DNA from: Planctomycetaceae bacterium
GTDB taxonomy: Bacteria; Planctomycetota; Phycisphaerae; Phycisphaerales; UBA1924
Direction of reading: 5' to 3'
Length of the DNA: 35,508 nucleotides
Assembly: GCA_027487735.1 (NCBI GenBank)
Contig: JAIYDA010000098.1
Location: 1-35,508 of the forward strand
Under the pieces are notes generated by a model that worked only from the letters and a program-made list of their open reading frames with translations, was not told the DNA's origin and searched no databases. Below, one piece after another: positions 21,759 to 28,846 of the stretch. The number at the start of each line of letters is the position of its first letter. Position 1 is the stretch's first letter. Position numbers and translations under genes: made by a program.

Positions 21759-22613
21759 ATGCAGTTTCTTCCCGAGTCGTCTCCTGAAGAGCACGTGGAG
21801 CCCGGGCTTGCACCCAGCGGCGAGCCCGCGTCGCCCTTGGGCGTGCGCATCCGCGCGCGGCGCGAGGTGCTGCGCCGCAGCTTGCAGCGCGTGGCAGATG
21901 CCGTGGGGTGCACGAAGAGCTATCTGTGCGAGGTAGAGCTTGGCAAGCGCGGCTTACCCAGCGACGAGGTGATCGCGAAGCTGGAGCGCGAGCTGGATGT
22001 GCCCGCGGGCGCGTGGGTGCGCGAGGCGAGCTGGCAGCGCTCGCTCGCGGCTGGTGGCAGCGTGGTGCGCAGCGAGCTGCGCGAGCTGTTTGGCAAGCCC
22101 AGCGGCGAGCTGCTGCGCGGGCTGCGGCGCGTGGTGGGGGCGAGCGATGCGCCGCGCAGCGACGTGCAGCCCCTCGGGGGCCCGAGCGCGTTTGGCGCGG
22201 TCGACATCCCGATCATCAACAAAGTGCCGGCGGGTCGCGCAACAGAGTTTACTGACCTGGGCTATCCGGCGCGGAGTGCCGATGCCTTCATGCGCTGCCC
22301 GGGCGTGACCGACCCCGACGCCTTCGCGGCCCGCGTGCTGGGAGACTCGATGGAGCCGACGTATCTGGATGGCGATGTTGTGGTGTTTAGCCCTGCGGCG
22401 CCGGTGGTGGATGGGTGCGACTGCTTCGCGAGGCTGGAGCCCGACCACGAGTGCACGTTCAAGCGAGTTTATCTGGAAGAGGGCGGCGCGCGGATTCGGT
22501 TGCAGCCCCTGAACGCGAAGTATGCGGCAAGGACGCTGCCGCGCGAGGAGATCGCGGGGTTGTATGTGGCGGTGCGGGTGCTGCGGGAGATTGCGAGGGC
22601 GGGGGTGGCGTGA
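21759..22613 (+). CDS. LexA/CI-type repressor: HTH plus S24 autocleavage domain
   Basis: The 284-residue product has an XRE-type HTH at about residues 29-77 ('LQRVADAVGCTKSYLCEVELGKRGLPSDEVIAKL'), a linker, and an S24 peptidase domain. That domain has the cleavage dipeptide A158-G159 (KVPAGR), nucleophile S197 (GDSMEP) and Lys K235 (TFKRVY). Such proteins repress phage or island genes and are inactivated by RecA-stimulated self-cleavage during DNA damage. ATG 21759 follows GAGGAG at 5 nt; the frame is open from 21711. It diverges from the HTH/ABC/GNAT/TerL operon, sharing a 137-bp AT-richer region with a promoter and inverted repeats. All active-site residues are present, so the switch may still be functional. 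Confidence 0.88.
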   Translation: MQFLPESSPEEHVEPGLAPSGEPASPLGVRIRARREVLRRSLQRVADAVGCTKSYLCEVELGKRGLPSDEVIAKLERELDVPAGAWVREASWQRSLAAGGSVVRSELRELFGKPSGELLRGLRRVVGASDAPRSDVQPLGGPSAFGAVDIPIINKVPAGRATEFTDLGYPARSADAFMRCPGVTDPDAFAARVLGDSMEPTYLDGDVVVFSPAAPVVDGCDCFARLEPDHECTFKRVYLEEGGARIRLQPLNAKYAARTLPREEIAGLYVAVRVLREIARAGVA

Positions 22614-22748
22614 CGGGCTGGGCGCATCGAGCGTCCTCGCGCGAACGCAGCAGCGCCCGCGGCAAAGGGAAGCGGACACGCTGGCGACGATCCCCCGCTG
22701 CATTCTGTCATGCCCGCATAACCTGCCTTCTTCCCGCTTGCGTCCCAA

Positions 22749-23978
22749 GTGTCTCTGACCGTGAAAGCCGCTGCGATCCCAACCCGGTTTGTGTACATCG
22801 CCTCGACGCACGCGGGCAAGAAGCGGTATGGGCTGGTGGAGGGGAAGGACCAGCGGCAGGCGTTTGAGCAGCTCCGGCGGCAGCGGCTCGTGCCCCTCAA
22901 GGCGTATGCGCTCCCCAAGTGGGCGATGTCGCGCGGGGGCGGGGCGCCGACGCTGAAGGACCAGGCAGAGGTGCACACGCAGCTCAGCCAGCTCATTGGG
23001 CGCGGGGTGCCGCTGGTGGAGGCGCTGGAGGTGGTGCGCACGAGCGTGTCGCCCAGCACGGTGCCGCGCATCGCGCGGCTTCGCGAGCTGGTGAGCCAGG
23101 GGAGCGGGTTTGCGGATGCGTGCAAGAGCACGAAGCTGTTTGACGACATCACGGTCGCGGTGTATCGCGCGGCGGAGCGCAGCGGCGACCTGAGCGGGGC
23201 GGCGAAGCAGCTGGCGACGACGACGCGCAGGCAGCTTGCCATCAGCGGCAAGGTCGTGACGCTGCTGATTTATCCGTGCATCGTGGGCACGCTCACGTTC
23301 GGCGCGGTGCTGTTTCTGCTTATGTACGTCACGCCCCGCGTGGGGATGGTGCTCACGCAGCAGGCCCAGAGTCAGGGGACGCAACTGCCCTTGTTCTCGC
23401 GGCTTGTGTTTGGGCTGGGGGCGTGGATGGGGGGCAACTGGCTGCTGGTGCTGCTGAGCCTTGCGGGGCTGGTGGTGCTGGGGGTGGTGCTGCGCAGGCA
23501 GGTGGGGGCGGTTGTCATGCGGCTTGGGCGGACGCTGCCTGGCTTTCGCGAGGTGACGGTGGCGCAAGAGAGTGCGCGGTTCTTCACGGTGATGGGCGCG
23601 ATGACGCGGAGCGGCGTGACGCTGAGCGATGCGCTCGCGAGCGCGAGCGGCGCGGTGACGCACCCGCAGCTGCGGAGCCAGCTCATCAACCTGCGCACCA
23701 AGTTGGTGGAGGGTGGCCAGCTGAGGCCCTTGCTCGAGGGCGTGACGGCGCTGCCCGTGAGCACGCGGCGGCTGCTGGTGGCGGCAGAGCGCAGCGGCGA
23801 CCTGGATAGCGCGTTTGAGGTGCTGAGCCAGGACATGGTGGAGGAGCTTGCGAGGCGGAGCGATCGCATGCTGGCGGCTCTGGAGCCTGTGCTGATCGTG
23901 CTCATGGCGCTCACGATCGGGTCGATCGTGCTGGCGATCATGATTCCGCTCATGAGCATGGCGAGCAGCGTGGGGTAG
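22749..23978 (+). CDS. gspF: Type II secretion / type IV pilus inner-membrane platform protein (GspF/PilC)
   Basis: The 409-residue product has the two repeated GspF domains. Each contains the helix pattern around 'L..G.pL..AL..v': 'QLSQLIGRGVPLVEALEVVRTSV' near residue 80 and 'FFTVMGAMTRSGVTLSDALASASGAV' near 280. Each ends with 'RSGDLSGAAKQLA' or 'RSGDLDSAFEVLS'. Three membrane segments are visible at about 175-198, 225-252 and 375-402. GspF forms the platform that couples the ATPase to pseudopilus growth. Start GTG 22749 is the longest; GTG 22761 is an alternative, with no strong ribosome binding site at either. It opens the plus-strand secretion operon, 135 bp after the repressor gene. 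No gspD or gspE is in the window. Confidence 0.9.
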   Translation: MSLTVKAAAIPTRFVYIASTHAGKKRYGLVEGKDQRQAFEQLRRQRLVPLKAYALPKWAMSRGGGAPTLKDQAEVHTQLSQLIGRGVPLVEALEVVRTSVSPSTVPRIARLRELVSQGSGFADACKSTKLFDDITVAVYRAAERSGDLSGAAKQLATTTRRQLAISGKVVTLLIYPCIVGTLTFGAVLFLLMYVTPRVGMVLTQQAQSQGTQLPLFSRLVFGLGAWMGGNWLLVLLSLAGLVVLGVVLRRQVGAVVMRLGRTLPGFREVTVAQESARFFTVMGAMTRSGVTLSDALASASGAVTHPQLRSQLINLRTKLVEGGQLRPLLEGVTALPVSTRRLLVAAERSGDLDSAFEVLSQDMVEELARRSDRMLAALEPVLIVLMALTIGSIVLAIMIPLMSMASSVG

Positions 23979-24018
23979 CGAGAGCGATAAAGCGAGAAAG
24001 CGAGAAAGCGATAAAAGG
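23979..24018. repeat. AGCGATAAAGCGAGAAAG repeat (family e)
   Basis: Directly after the gspF stop, units GAGAGCGATAAAGC, GAGAAAGC, GAGAAAGCGATAAA occur. It is the reverse-complement form of 5320-5366. The rest of the 177-bp gap before the next gene (24019-24155) shows GGAG-rich sequence but no gene. Confidence 0.6.
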
Positions 24019-24155
24019 GATGGAGCGAAGGGAGAAGCGGAGATCGTGGGGTGAACGGTGCACAGCGAACGGGGAAGAGAGCGTGTGAGCGTGGATGGAA
24101 ACCTGAGCTGGTGAGCCCCAAGGCACGCTGGCAGTGCAACGCAAGGAGTCTGGCT

Positions 24156-24590
24156 TTGAACGTGCGAGACAACATCGAGACTGGGAAGCGTGGGCAGGTT
24201 GCAGGTCGTGCGGCGCGCCGGCGGGGCTTTTCGCTGATTGAGCTGACGCTCGTGCTCGCGATCATGGGCGTGCTCATCGCGGTGGCGAGCTTTAACCTGC
24301 TGGGGCAGGGCGAGAAAGCCAAGACCCGCGCCACGCAGACGACGATGGCGACGATCCGCACCGCGCTCGATCAATACAACCTCGACAACAGCGCCTTCCC
24401 GCCCGACCTTGCCACGCTGCAGGCAGCGAAGCTGCTGGATGCCAACAAGCCGCTGAAAGATGGCTGGAACCGCGACCTCGTGTATGACCCGCGCGGGCGC
24501 AGCCGGGAGCAGCCCTACATCTTGGGCAGCAACGGCAGCGACGGCATGGCGGGCACCGAGGATGACATCAGCGTGTGGACCGTGAAGTGA
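24156..24590 (+). CDS. gspG: Major pseudopilin (GspG-like)
   Basis: The chosen start is TTG 24156, which has GGAG 7 nt upstream, giving 144 residues; the frame is open from 24051 with no better signal. The prepilin motif is RRRG|FSLIEL followed by a 20-residue hydrophobic helix ('TLVLAIMGVLIAVASFNLL'), with Glu at mature position 5. The rest is GspG-like: 'TTMATIRTALDQYNLDNSAFPPDLATLQ' and a C-terminal 'GWNRDLVYDPRG...YILGSNGSDGMAGTEDDISVW'. This is the calcium-site loop typical of GspG, with the D-G-x-x-G-T-x-D-D-I pattern. It forms the main body of the pseudopilus. Confidence 0.9.
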   Translation: MNVRDNIETGKRGQVAGRAARRRGFSLIELTLVLAIMGVLIAVASFNLLGQGEKAKTRATQTTMATIRTALDQYNLDNSAFPPDLATLQAAKLLDANKPLKDGWNRDLVYDPRGRSREQPYILGSNGSDGMAGTEDDISVWTVK

Positions 24591-24615
24591 GCAAGCAGCA
24601 GCGGGGTGTGCTTTG

Positions 24616-25365
24616 ATGCGTGGGCAACATGCACATCTTGGGGTTGGGGGGCGGCCTCTGGTGGATAGGGCCCATGGGAAGCACAGGCGAGGCGCCTGTG
24701 CTGCTGGCTCTGGGCAGAGGCGAGACGCCTGTGCTGCTGGGGCTGCAGCTCGGAGGCGCGGGTTTGGCATGGTGGAGGTGATTGCGGGGGTGGTGCTGCT
24801 CGCGCTCATTGCGGGCACGGTGCTGGCGGGCGTGAGCGTGGTGCTGGGCGTGCAGCTGCGGCATCAGCGCACGCTGGCGTGCGCGGAGCTTGCAAGCCGG
24901 CTCACGCTGCAATATCTCGACGACCCAACCAAGATGCCCGACAGCACGCTGCCCGTGCAGTATGGGCGCGAGCTGTATCGCTGGCGGCTGGCGAAGGTGC
25001 CCGTGGAGCTGACGCCCGCGCGTCTGGAGGGTGCCGACCGCACGAGCCGCACGGGGCTGTCGCTCAATCGGTTGGAGGCGATCGCGATCACGGTGTGGCT
25101 GAGCGAGCAGAGCGGGGGCAGCGTGGTGCCCGAGATCGACACGCCCGCCTTTGGCATCTCGCGCCTCATGGACCCCATCGCGGATGTGCAGCGCAACCCC
25201 GACAGCGGCACCGAGCTGCTGGCGAATGAGGAGCGCAGGCGGCAGTTCATCAATCGCTTTTTGGGGGCCGAGCAGGGTGGCTTCATGCAGCGCGGGGAGC
25301 GCAGCCAGCCAATCACGCCCATCCAGCCGAGCCAATCTTCTCAGGGTGGCGGGGGTGGGCGATGA
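24616..25365 (+). CDS. Minor pseudopilin (GspI-like) with repeat-derived leader
   Basis: The 249-residue frame contains prepilin motif RRRG|FGMVEV (cleavage after Gly at about residue 49, Glu5 present) and the helix 'IAGVVLLALIAGTVLAGVSVVL'. Layout and position after gspG fit GspI or GspH; it has the short 'Q..R...CAELASRL' segment expected of GspI. The leader of almost 50 residues is unusually long because it includes two copies of a dispersed hairpin repeat (24680-24740). No in-frame start exists after the repeat, so it must be translated if the gene is functional. Start choice is uncertain (TTG 24613, ATG 24616, or GTG 24661). It overlaps the next gene by 4 bp (ATGA). Confidence 0.72.
   Translation: MRGQHAHLGVGGRPLVDRAHGKHRRGACAAGSGQRRDACAAGAAARRRGFGMVEVIAGVVLLALIAGTVLAGVSVVLGVQLRHQRTLACAELASRLTLQYLDDPTKMPDSTLPVQYGRELYRWRLAKVPVELTPARLEGADRTSRTGLSLNRLEAIAITVWLSEQSGGSVVPEIDTPAFGISRLMDPIADVQRNPDSGTELLANEERRRQFINRFLGAEQGGFMQRGERSQPITPIQPSQSSQGGGGGR
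24680..24740. repeat. CACAGGCG-GGCGCCTGTG hairpin repeat, two copies (family f)
   Basis: The first copy has perfect 10-bp arms AGCACAGGCG (24680-24689) and CGCCTGTGCT (24693-24702) with a 3-nt loop. The second has AGGCG-aga-CGCCT (24718-24730). Each is followed by GCTGCTGG. Both copies lie inside the leader of the pseudopilin gene, read as 'RGACAAGSGQRRDACAAG'. Confidence 0.7.
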
Positions 25366-26678
25366 GGCACGCACCGCAGCGCCGCGTGCGCGGCTTCACG
25401 CTTCTGGAGATGGTGTTTGCCATCACCATCGGCACGATGGTGATGATCGCGGCGGGCAGCCTGCTGATTGGCATGCAGCGCAACGAGCGCGCGATCACGC
25501 GCAGGGCGGAGGATGCGGCGGCGCTCATGCGCATCCGCCAGGTGATGCAGAAGAGTTTTAATAGCGTGCTCATGGCGCCAACCCCTAGCGGGCGGACGCA
25601 GCCCACGGCGGTGGCGGCTCCGGTGGCTCTGGCAGATACGGCTCGGGCCGCGCCGCTGGATCCGGCGCAGCAGAACGCGGCAGATCGGGCACGCTCGAAC
25701 AAAGTGCTGGACGATGCCCGCGCGACCACGCCGCCGCGGATGGTGCTGGAGCGGGCGGGCTCGAGCGCGATGATGAGTGGGGTCAGCGCAGGGGGCATGG
25801 CTCCGCAGGACATCACGCTGCCTGTGGGCGCGGGGCGGATGCCCCTGCGCGAGATGAGCGGAAGCAGCGTGCTGGGGTTGCCCGGGGGGCTGCCGCAGCG
25901 GCTCGAGCTTGTGCTGATGGATGCGCCGGTGCCGACGCAGCAGCGGGATGTGTTTGAGGTGGCGCGGGCGGTGCGGAAGATGAGCGAAGCGCGCCTCGCG
26001 AAACGCAGGCTGGCGAAGGAGCAGGCCCAGGCAGCGGGCGAGGCGGCGGGCGTGGCGACGGCGGTGCCCGTTGAAGAGAGCAGCGACGCGAGCGGGCAGG
26101 ATGGAGAAGGGCAGAGCGAGGACGAACTGGTGGGCGTGCGCGCGGTGCGGGGCGCGTTTGAGCTGCGCCCGCAAGAGCCCGCGCCGAACGCGGAAGCGGA
26201 TGCGCCGGCGCTGTTTGAGCTGTGGTGGGTGCCGTCGCGCTTGCTGCGGAGCGTGGAGGAGATGCGCGAGGCGTCGCGCGCGATGCGGCTTGTGGAGGAA
26301 GCGGCAGTGGGGGATCCGTTTCGCGTGGCGCAGAACATTCGGGCGCTGCGCTGGCGGATGTTTGACGACCGCGTGAAGAAGGATGCGTATGTGGGCGTGT
26401 TTCGCCAGGATTTGCCCGCGTATGTCGAGCTCGACATCGAGATGGCCAGCGGCGTGACGGCGCAGTGGCTGTTTGAGGTGGGGTTGCAAACTGGGAACGA
26501 GGCCTCGCCTCCCAGCTCATCGACGGCGGGCACGGGCGGGGCGACGACAGGCGGAACGAACGCTGCGGGCTCATCGCAGCAAGGCGCGCAGTTGCCTCCG
26601 GGGAGCACCAACGCGGTGCAGCCTGCCATGCCTCAGCCCAAGCGAGCGCAGCCTGGGCGCGGAAAGGGCGACGAGTGA
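25362..26678 (+). CDS. Minor pseudopilin (GspJ-like), enlarged
   Basis: The 438-residue product begins with the prepilin motif VRG|FTLLEMV (Glu5 present) and helix 'AITIGTMVMIAAGSLLIGM'. GspJ homologues are usually near 200 residues. This one carries a long Pro/Ala/Ser/Thr-rich, probably disordered region (about 65-290) and an acidic/Gln-rich tail. Conserved-looking core segments are 'RIRQVMQKSFNSVL' near the start and 'FRVAQNIRALRWRMFDDRVKKDAYVGVFRQDLPAYVELDIEM', which matches the GspJ-type C-terminal sheet. It overlaps the upstream stop by 4 bp (ATGA) and the downstream GTGA start by 4 bp. A translationally coupled minor-pseudopilin set is implied. Confidence 0.78.
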   Translation: MRHAPQRRVRGFTLLEMVFAITIGTMVMIAAGSLLIGMQRNERAITRRAEDAAALMRIRQVMQKSFNSVLMAPTPSGRTQPTAVAAPVALADTARAAPLDPAQQNAADRARSNKVLDDARATTPPRMVLERAGSSAMMSGVSAGGMAPQDITLPVGAGRMPLREMSGSSVLGLPGGLPQRLELVLMDAPVPTQQRDVFEVARAVRKMSEARLAKRRLAKEQAQAAGEAAGVATAVPVEESSDASGQDGEGQSEDELVGVRAVRGAFELRPQEPAPNAEADAPALFELWWVPSRLLRSVEEMREASRAMRLVEEAAVGDPFRVAQNIRALRWRMFDDRVKKDAYVGVFRQDLPAYVELDIEMASGVTAQWLFEVGLQTGNEASPPSSSTAGTGGATTGGTNAAGSSQQGAQLPPGSTNAVQPAMPQPKRAQPGRGKGDE

Positions 26679-27607
26679 GGAGCCGGTTTTTCCAACGCGG
26701 GTCGCGCCGGGGCTTTGTGCTGCCCATGGTGATTGCGCTGGGGATGATCCTCACGCTGCTCGTGGTTGCGCTGCTGGAGCGCATCAGCGCTCAGACGCTG
26801 CTGCAACGCAAGGCGCAGCAGCGATATGTGGACCATCACGCGGAGAAGGGGATGCAGGAGGCGATTGGGGCGTGGCTCACGGGGGCGGGCAACGCCAACA
26901 TTGAGGAAGTGCTCGATGAGCAGGGGCGTGCCTTCACGCTGCGCGTAGCGCAGGGGCAGCAGGTGACGGTGGGCTTTGCCGAGAGCCAGGGGCAACTGCT
27001 CGCGGAGTTTGTGGGGCTGAATCAGGACGAACTGCTCGATGCGGCGGCAGCGGTGGATGAGCTGGAGCGCCTTGTGGGCAAGCAGCGGGCCATGGGCATG
27101 CTGCGGCGCGAGGGGCCCCTGGGCGTGAGCCTGCGGAGTGCCGATCGCGCGGTGATCGAGGCGGTGCTCAAGGCGGTGCTGCCCGCCGACAAAGCGGGGC
27201 CCATGCTGGGAGAGTGCCTGACGATTCAGGAACAGCTGCGGACGTTTGCGAGCACGCCTCGCCCAGCGGCAACGAGCGGGCCGACGAGCGGGGCGGGAGC
27301 GACCGGCCAGCAGGGGCGGCAAACGGTGGGGCAGGAGGCACGCCGGCTGCTGGATGATGCGATGGCGCGCGTGGGCGTGGCGCCGGGGGATCGCGAGCGG
27401 CTGCAGCGGATGTTTACGTCGGCTCCGGTGCTCTACAAGGTGTGGGCGGTGGCAGAGAGCCGGGGGCAACCCCCGGTGCGATACGAGGGGCTCGCGATGG
27501 TGCGGCAGGGCAGTCGCCCCGCGATGGGCGGGCAGGTGCAGCGGGCTGGGGCGTTCATCAGTTGGACGCGGGTGGAAGAGCCTGTGGTGGTGGGGAGTGC
27601 GCGATAG
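26675..27607 (+). CDS. gspK: GspK-like minor pseudopilin
   Basis: The 310-residue product has a prepilin-like start, RRG|FVLPMVIALGMILTLLVVALLERI, lacking the Glu at mature position 5. This is the known peculiarity of GspK. Length is also near the GspK norm (about 300-330). The body has 'LTIQEQLRTFASTPRP' and 'AESQGQLLAEFVGLNQDELLDAAAAVDELERLV', plausible for the SAM-like helical insert of GspK. It starts at GTG overlapping the preceding TGA. GspK caps the pseudopilus tip with GspI and GspJ, which fits the gene order here. Confidence 0.78.
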   Translation: MRSRFFQRGSRRGFVLPMVIALGMILTLLVVALLERISAQTLLQRKAQQRYVDHHAEKGMQEAIGAWLTGAGNANIEEVLDEQGRAFTLRVAQGQQVTVGFAESQGQLLAEFVGLNQDELLDAAAAVDELERLVGKQRAMGMLRREGPLGVSLRSADRAVIEAVLKAVLPADKAGPMLGECLTIQEQLRTFASTPRPAATSGPTSGAGATGQQGRQTVGQEARRLLDDAMARVGVAPGDRERLQRMFTSAPVLYKVWAVAESRGQPPVRYEGLAMVRQGSRPAMGGQVQRAGAFISWTRVEEPVVVGSAR

Positions 27608-27764
27608 CTGGCGCGACAGGCGGGCGCGAGCGCACGCGTGCGGGCGGCGAACATGATCGGTGGGGGGCATGGGTGCAAGGGACGGGTGCGGACGCCCACC
27701 CCGCAGCGGCGTGCGCGACGCAGTTGTCAGCGTCGCGTGCGTGCGGGGGCAATACACTGCGAGC

Positions 27765-27872
27765 AGAGCCCGAAGCAGAGCCCGAAGCAGAGCCCGAAGC
27801 AGAGCCCGAAGCAGAGCCCGAAGCAGAGCCCGAAGCAGAGCCCCAAGCACACCCCCAAGCACACCCCCAAGC
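27765..27872 (+). repeat. 12-bp tandem repeat AGAGCCCGAAGC (6 perfect, 3 degenerate copies)
   Basis: Nine units of 12 bp run without interruption. The first six are identical, then AGAGCCCCAAGC and twice ACACCCCCAAGC. The unit length is divisible by three, so the stretch stays open in all forward frames. In the frame of the following gene it reads Ser-Pro-Lys-Gln repeats, in another Glu-Pro-Glu-Ala repeats. It occupies most of the 273-bp gap 27608-27880. Confidence 0.85.
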
Positions 27873-27880
27873 AAAGCCCA

Positions 27881-28846
27881 ATGCCAAGCACGCCCAACAA
27901 CCTCATGCTGCGATTGTCGCAGGCCGCTGCCGTGACGGGGCTGGCGGGCGCTGGGCTTGCTGCGGTGCTGGTGGGTCGAGCGCAGCCGCCTGTGCCGCCC
28001 GAGGTGGTCGAGCTGCCCGCGTTTACGCCTTTGGATGATGGGCAACAGGGGCAGCAGCAAGAGCGCACGACGCCCGGCACGGCCTCGCGGCTGGGGTTCA
28101 TCGCCAACAAGCCCAAGCCCCCGACGGCGCAGCCCGTGGCGGTGGTGCCGCAGCCTGTCGCGCCGCCTCCGCCTCCTCCTCCCAGCGTGACGTACCACGG
28201 CATGGTGAGCGCGGGGAGCGCGCCGCTTGCGCTGCTGCGCGATGGGGGCAGGCAGGTCTTTGTGCGCGTGGGCGACATCGTGCAGGGAAAGAAGGTGGGA
28301 GCGATTGAGGCTGGGCTCGTGCGGCTGGTGGCGACGGTGGACGGGGGCGAGGCGCAGGACATTCCGCTGGCAGAGCGCACGGGCGCGAGCGTGACGCTCG
28401 CGACCGCACCGATGCCCGTGCAGGCAATGCAGCCCGCGGGCGAGACCGACAACGTGCGCGAGCGCAGGGCGCAGCTTGGGGGCAGGCAGGACTTCCGGCG
28501 TTTGCTGGACCCGAATGCGCCGATGATTCTCGCGCCCGAGTTTGTGCCGCCCGAGGACGTGCCTTTGTATCTCTTTGTGTGGGAGCGCTTTGCCCGCAAA
28601 CCTCAGGGGGAGATGTCGCCCGGCGAGCTCGAGAAGCAGGTGTATGAGCAGGTGAAGGGCAACCGCGATGAGTTTGAGGGCCTGGCGCGCAAGCAGCTTG
28701 GGGATCGCTATGACGAGCTGGTGAAGACCGTGTCGGTGCGTCAGAGCGAGATGCGACAGGAGTTTGATGGCCAGGGCCTCAACACAGCCGGACCGGACGC
28801 GCTCGAGAAGTTCAATAGGGAGCGACTGCGGAAGGAGCCGCCTTGA
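27881..28846 (+). CDS. GspC/PilP-like inner-membrane secretion protein
   Basis: From ATG 27881 the product has 321 residues. A short cytoplasmic start precedes a membrane helix ('SQAAAVTGLAGAGLAAVLVG', about 14-33), a Pro-rich linker (about 60-105) and a domain like the HR domain of GspC. That domain reads 'YHGMVSAGSAPLALLRDGGRQVFVRVGDIVQGKKVGAIEAGLVRL', where a small-residue strand, 'vGd.i.g.kv..I' and 'v.L' occur in order. The C-terminal helical part ('GELEKQVYEQVKGNRDEFEGLARKQLGDRYDEL') has no obvious counterpart. GspC links the inner-membrane platform to the outer-membrane secretin. The frame stays open upstream to 27638 through a 12-bp tandem repeat; no ribosome binding site marks the start, so it is uncertain. 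It ends with TTGA overlapping the next start. Confidence 0.75.
   Translation: MPSTPNNLMLRLSQAAAVTGLAGAGLAAVLVGRAQPPVPPEVVELPAFTPLDDGQQGQQQERTTPGTASRLGFIANKPKPPTAQPVAVVPQPVAPPPPPPPSVTYHGMVSAGSAPLALLRDGGRQVFVRVGDIVQGKKVGAIEAGLVRLVATVDGGEAQDIPLAERTGASVTLATAPMPVQAMQPAGETDNVRERRAQLGGRQDFRRLLDPNAPMILAPEFVPPEDVPLYLFVWERFARKPQGEMSPGELEKQVYEQVKGNRDEFEGLARKQLGDRYDELVKTVSVRQSEMRQEFDGQGLNTAGPDALEKFNRERLRKEPP

Noticed and set aside
21954-24818. Very long minus-strand open frame opposite the repressor and gspF genes
   Set aside because: Its product is Arg/His/Pro/Gln-rich with no domain; it mirrors real plus-strand genes, as expected in high-GC DNA.
27442-28038. Alternative reading of the 12-bp repeat as a Glu-Pro-Glu-Ala protein
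   Set aside because: The frame leads into no recognisable protein, whereas the Ser-Pro-Lys-Gln frame is continuous with the GspC-like gene.
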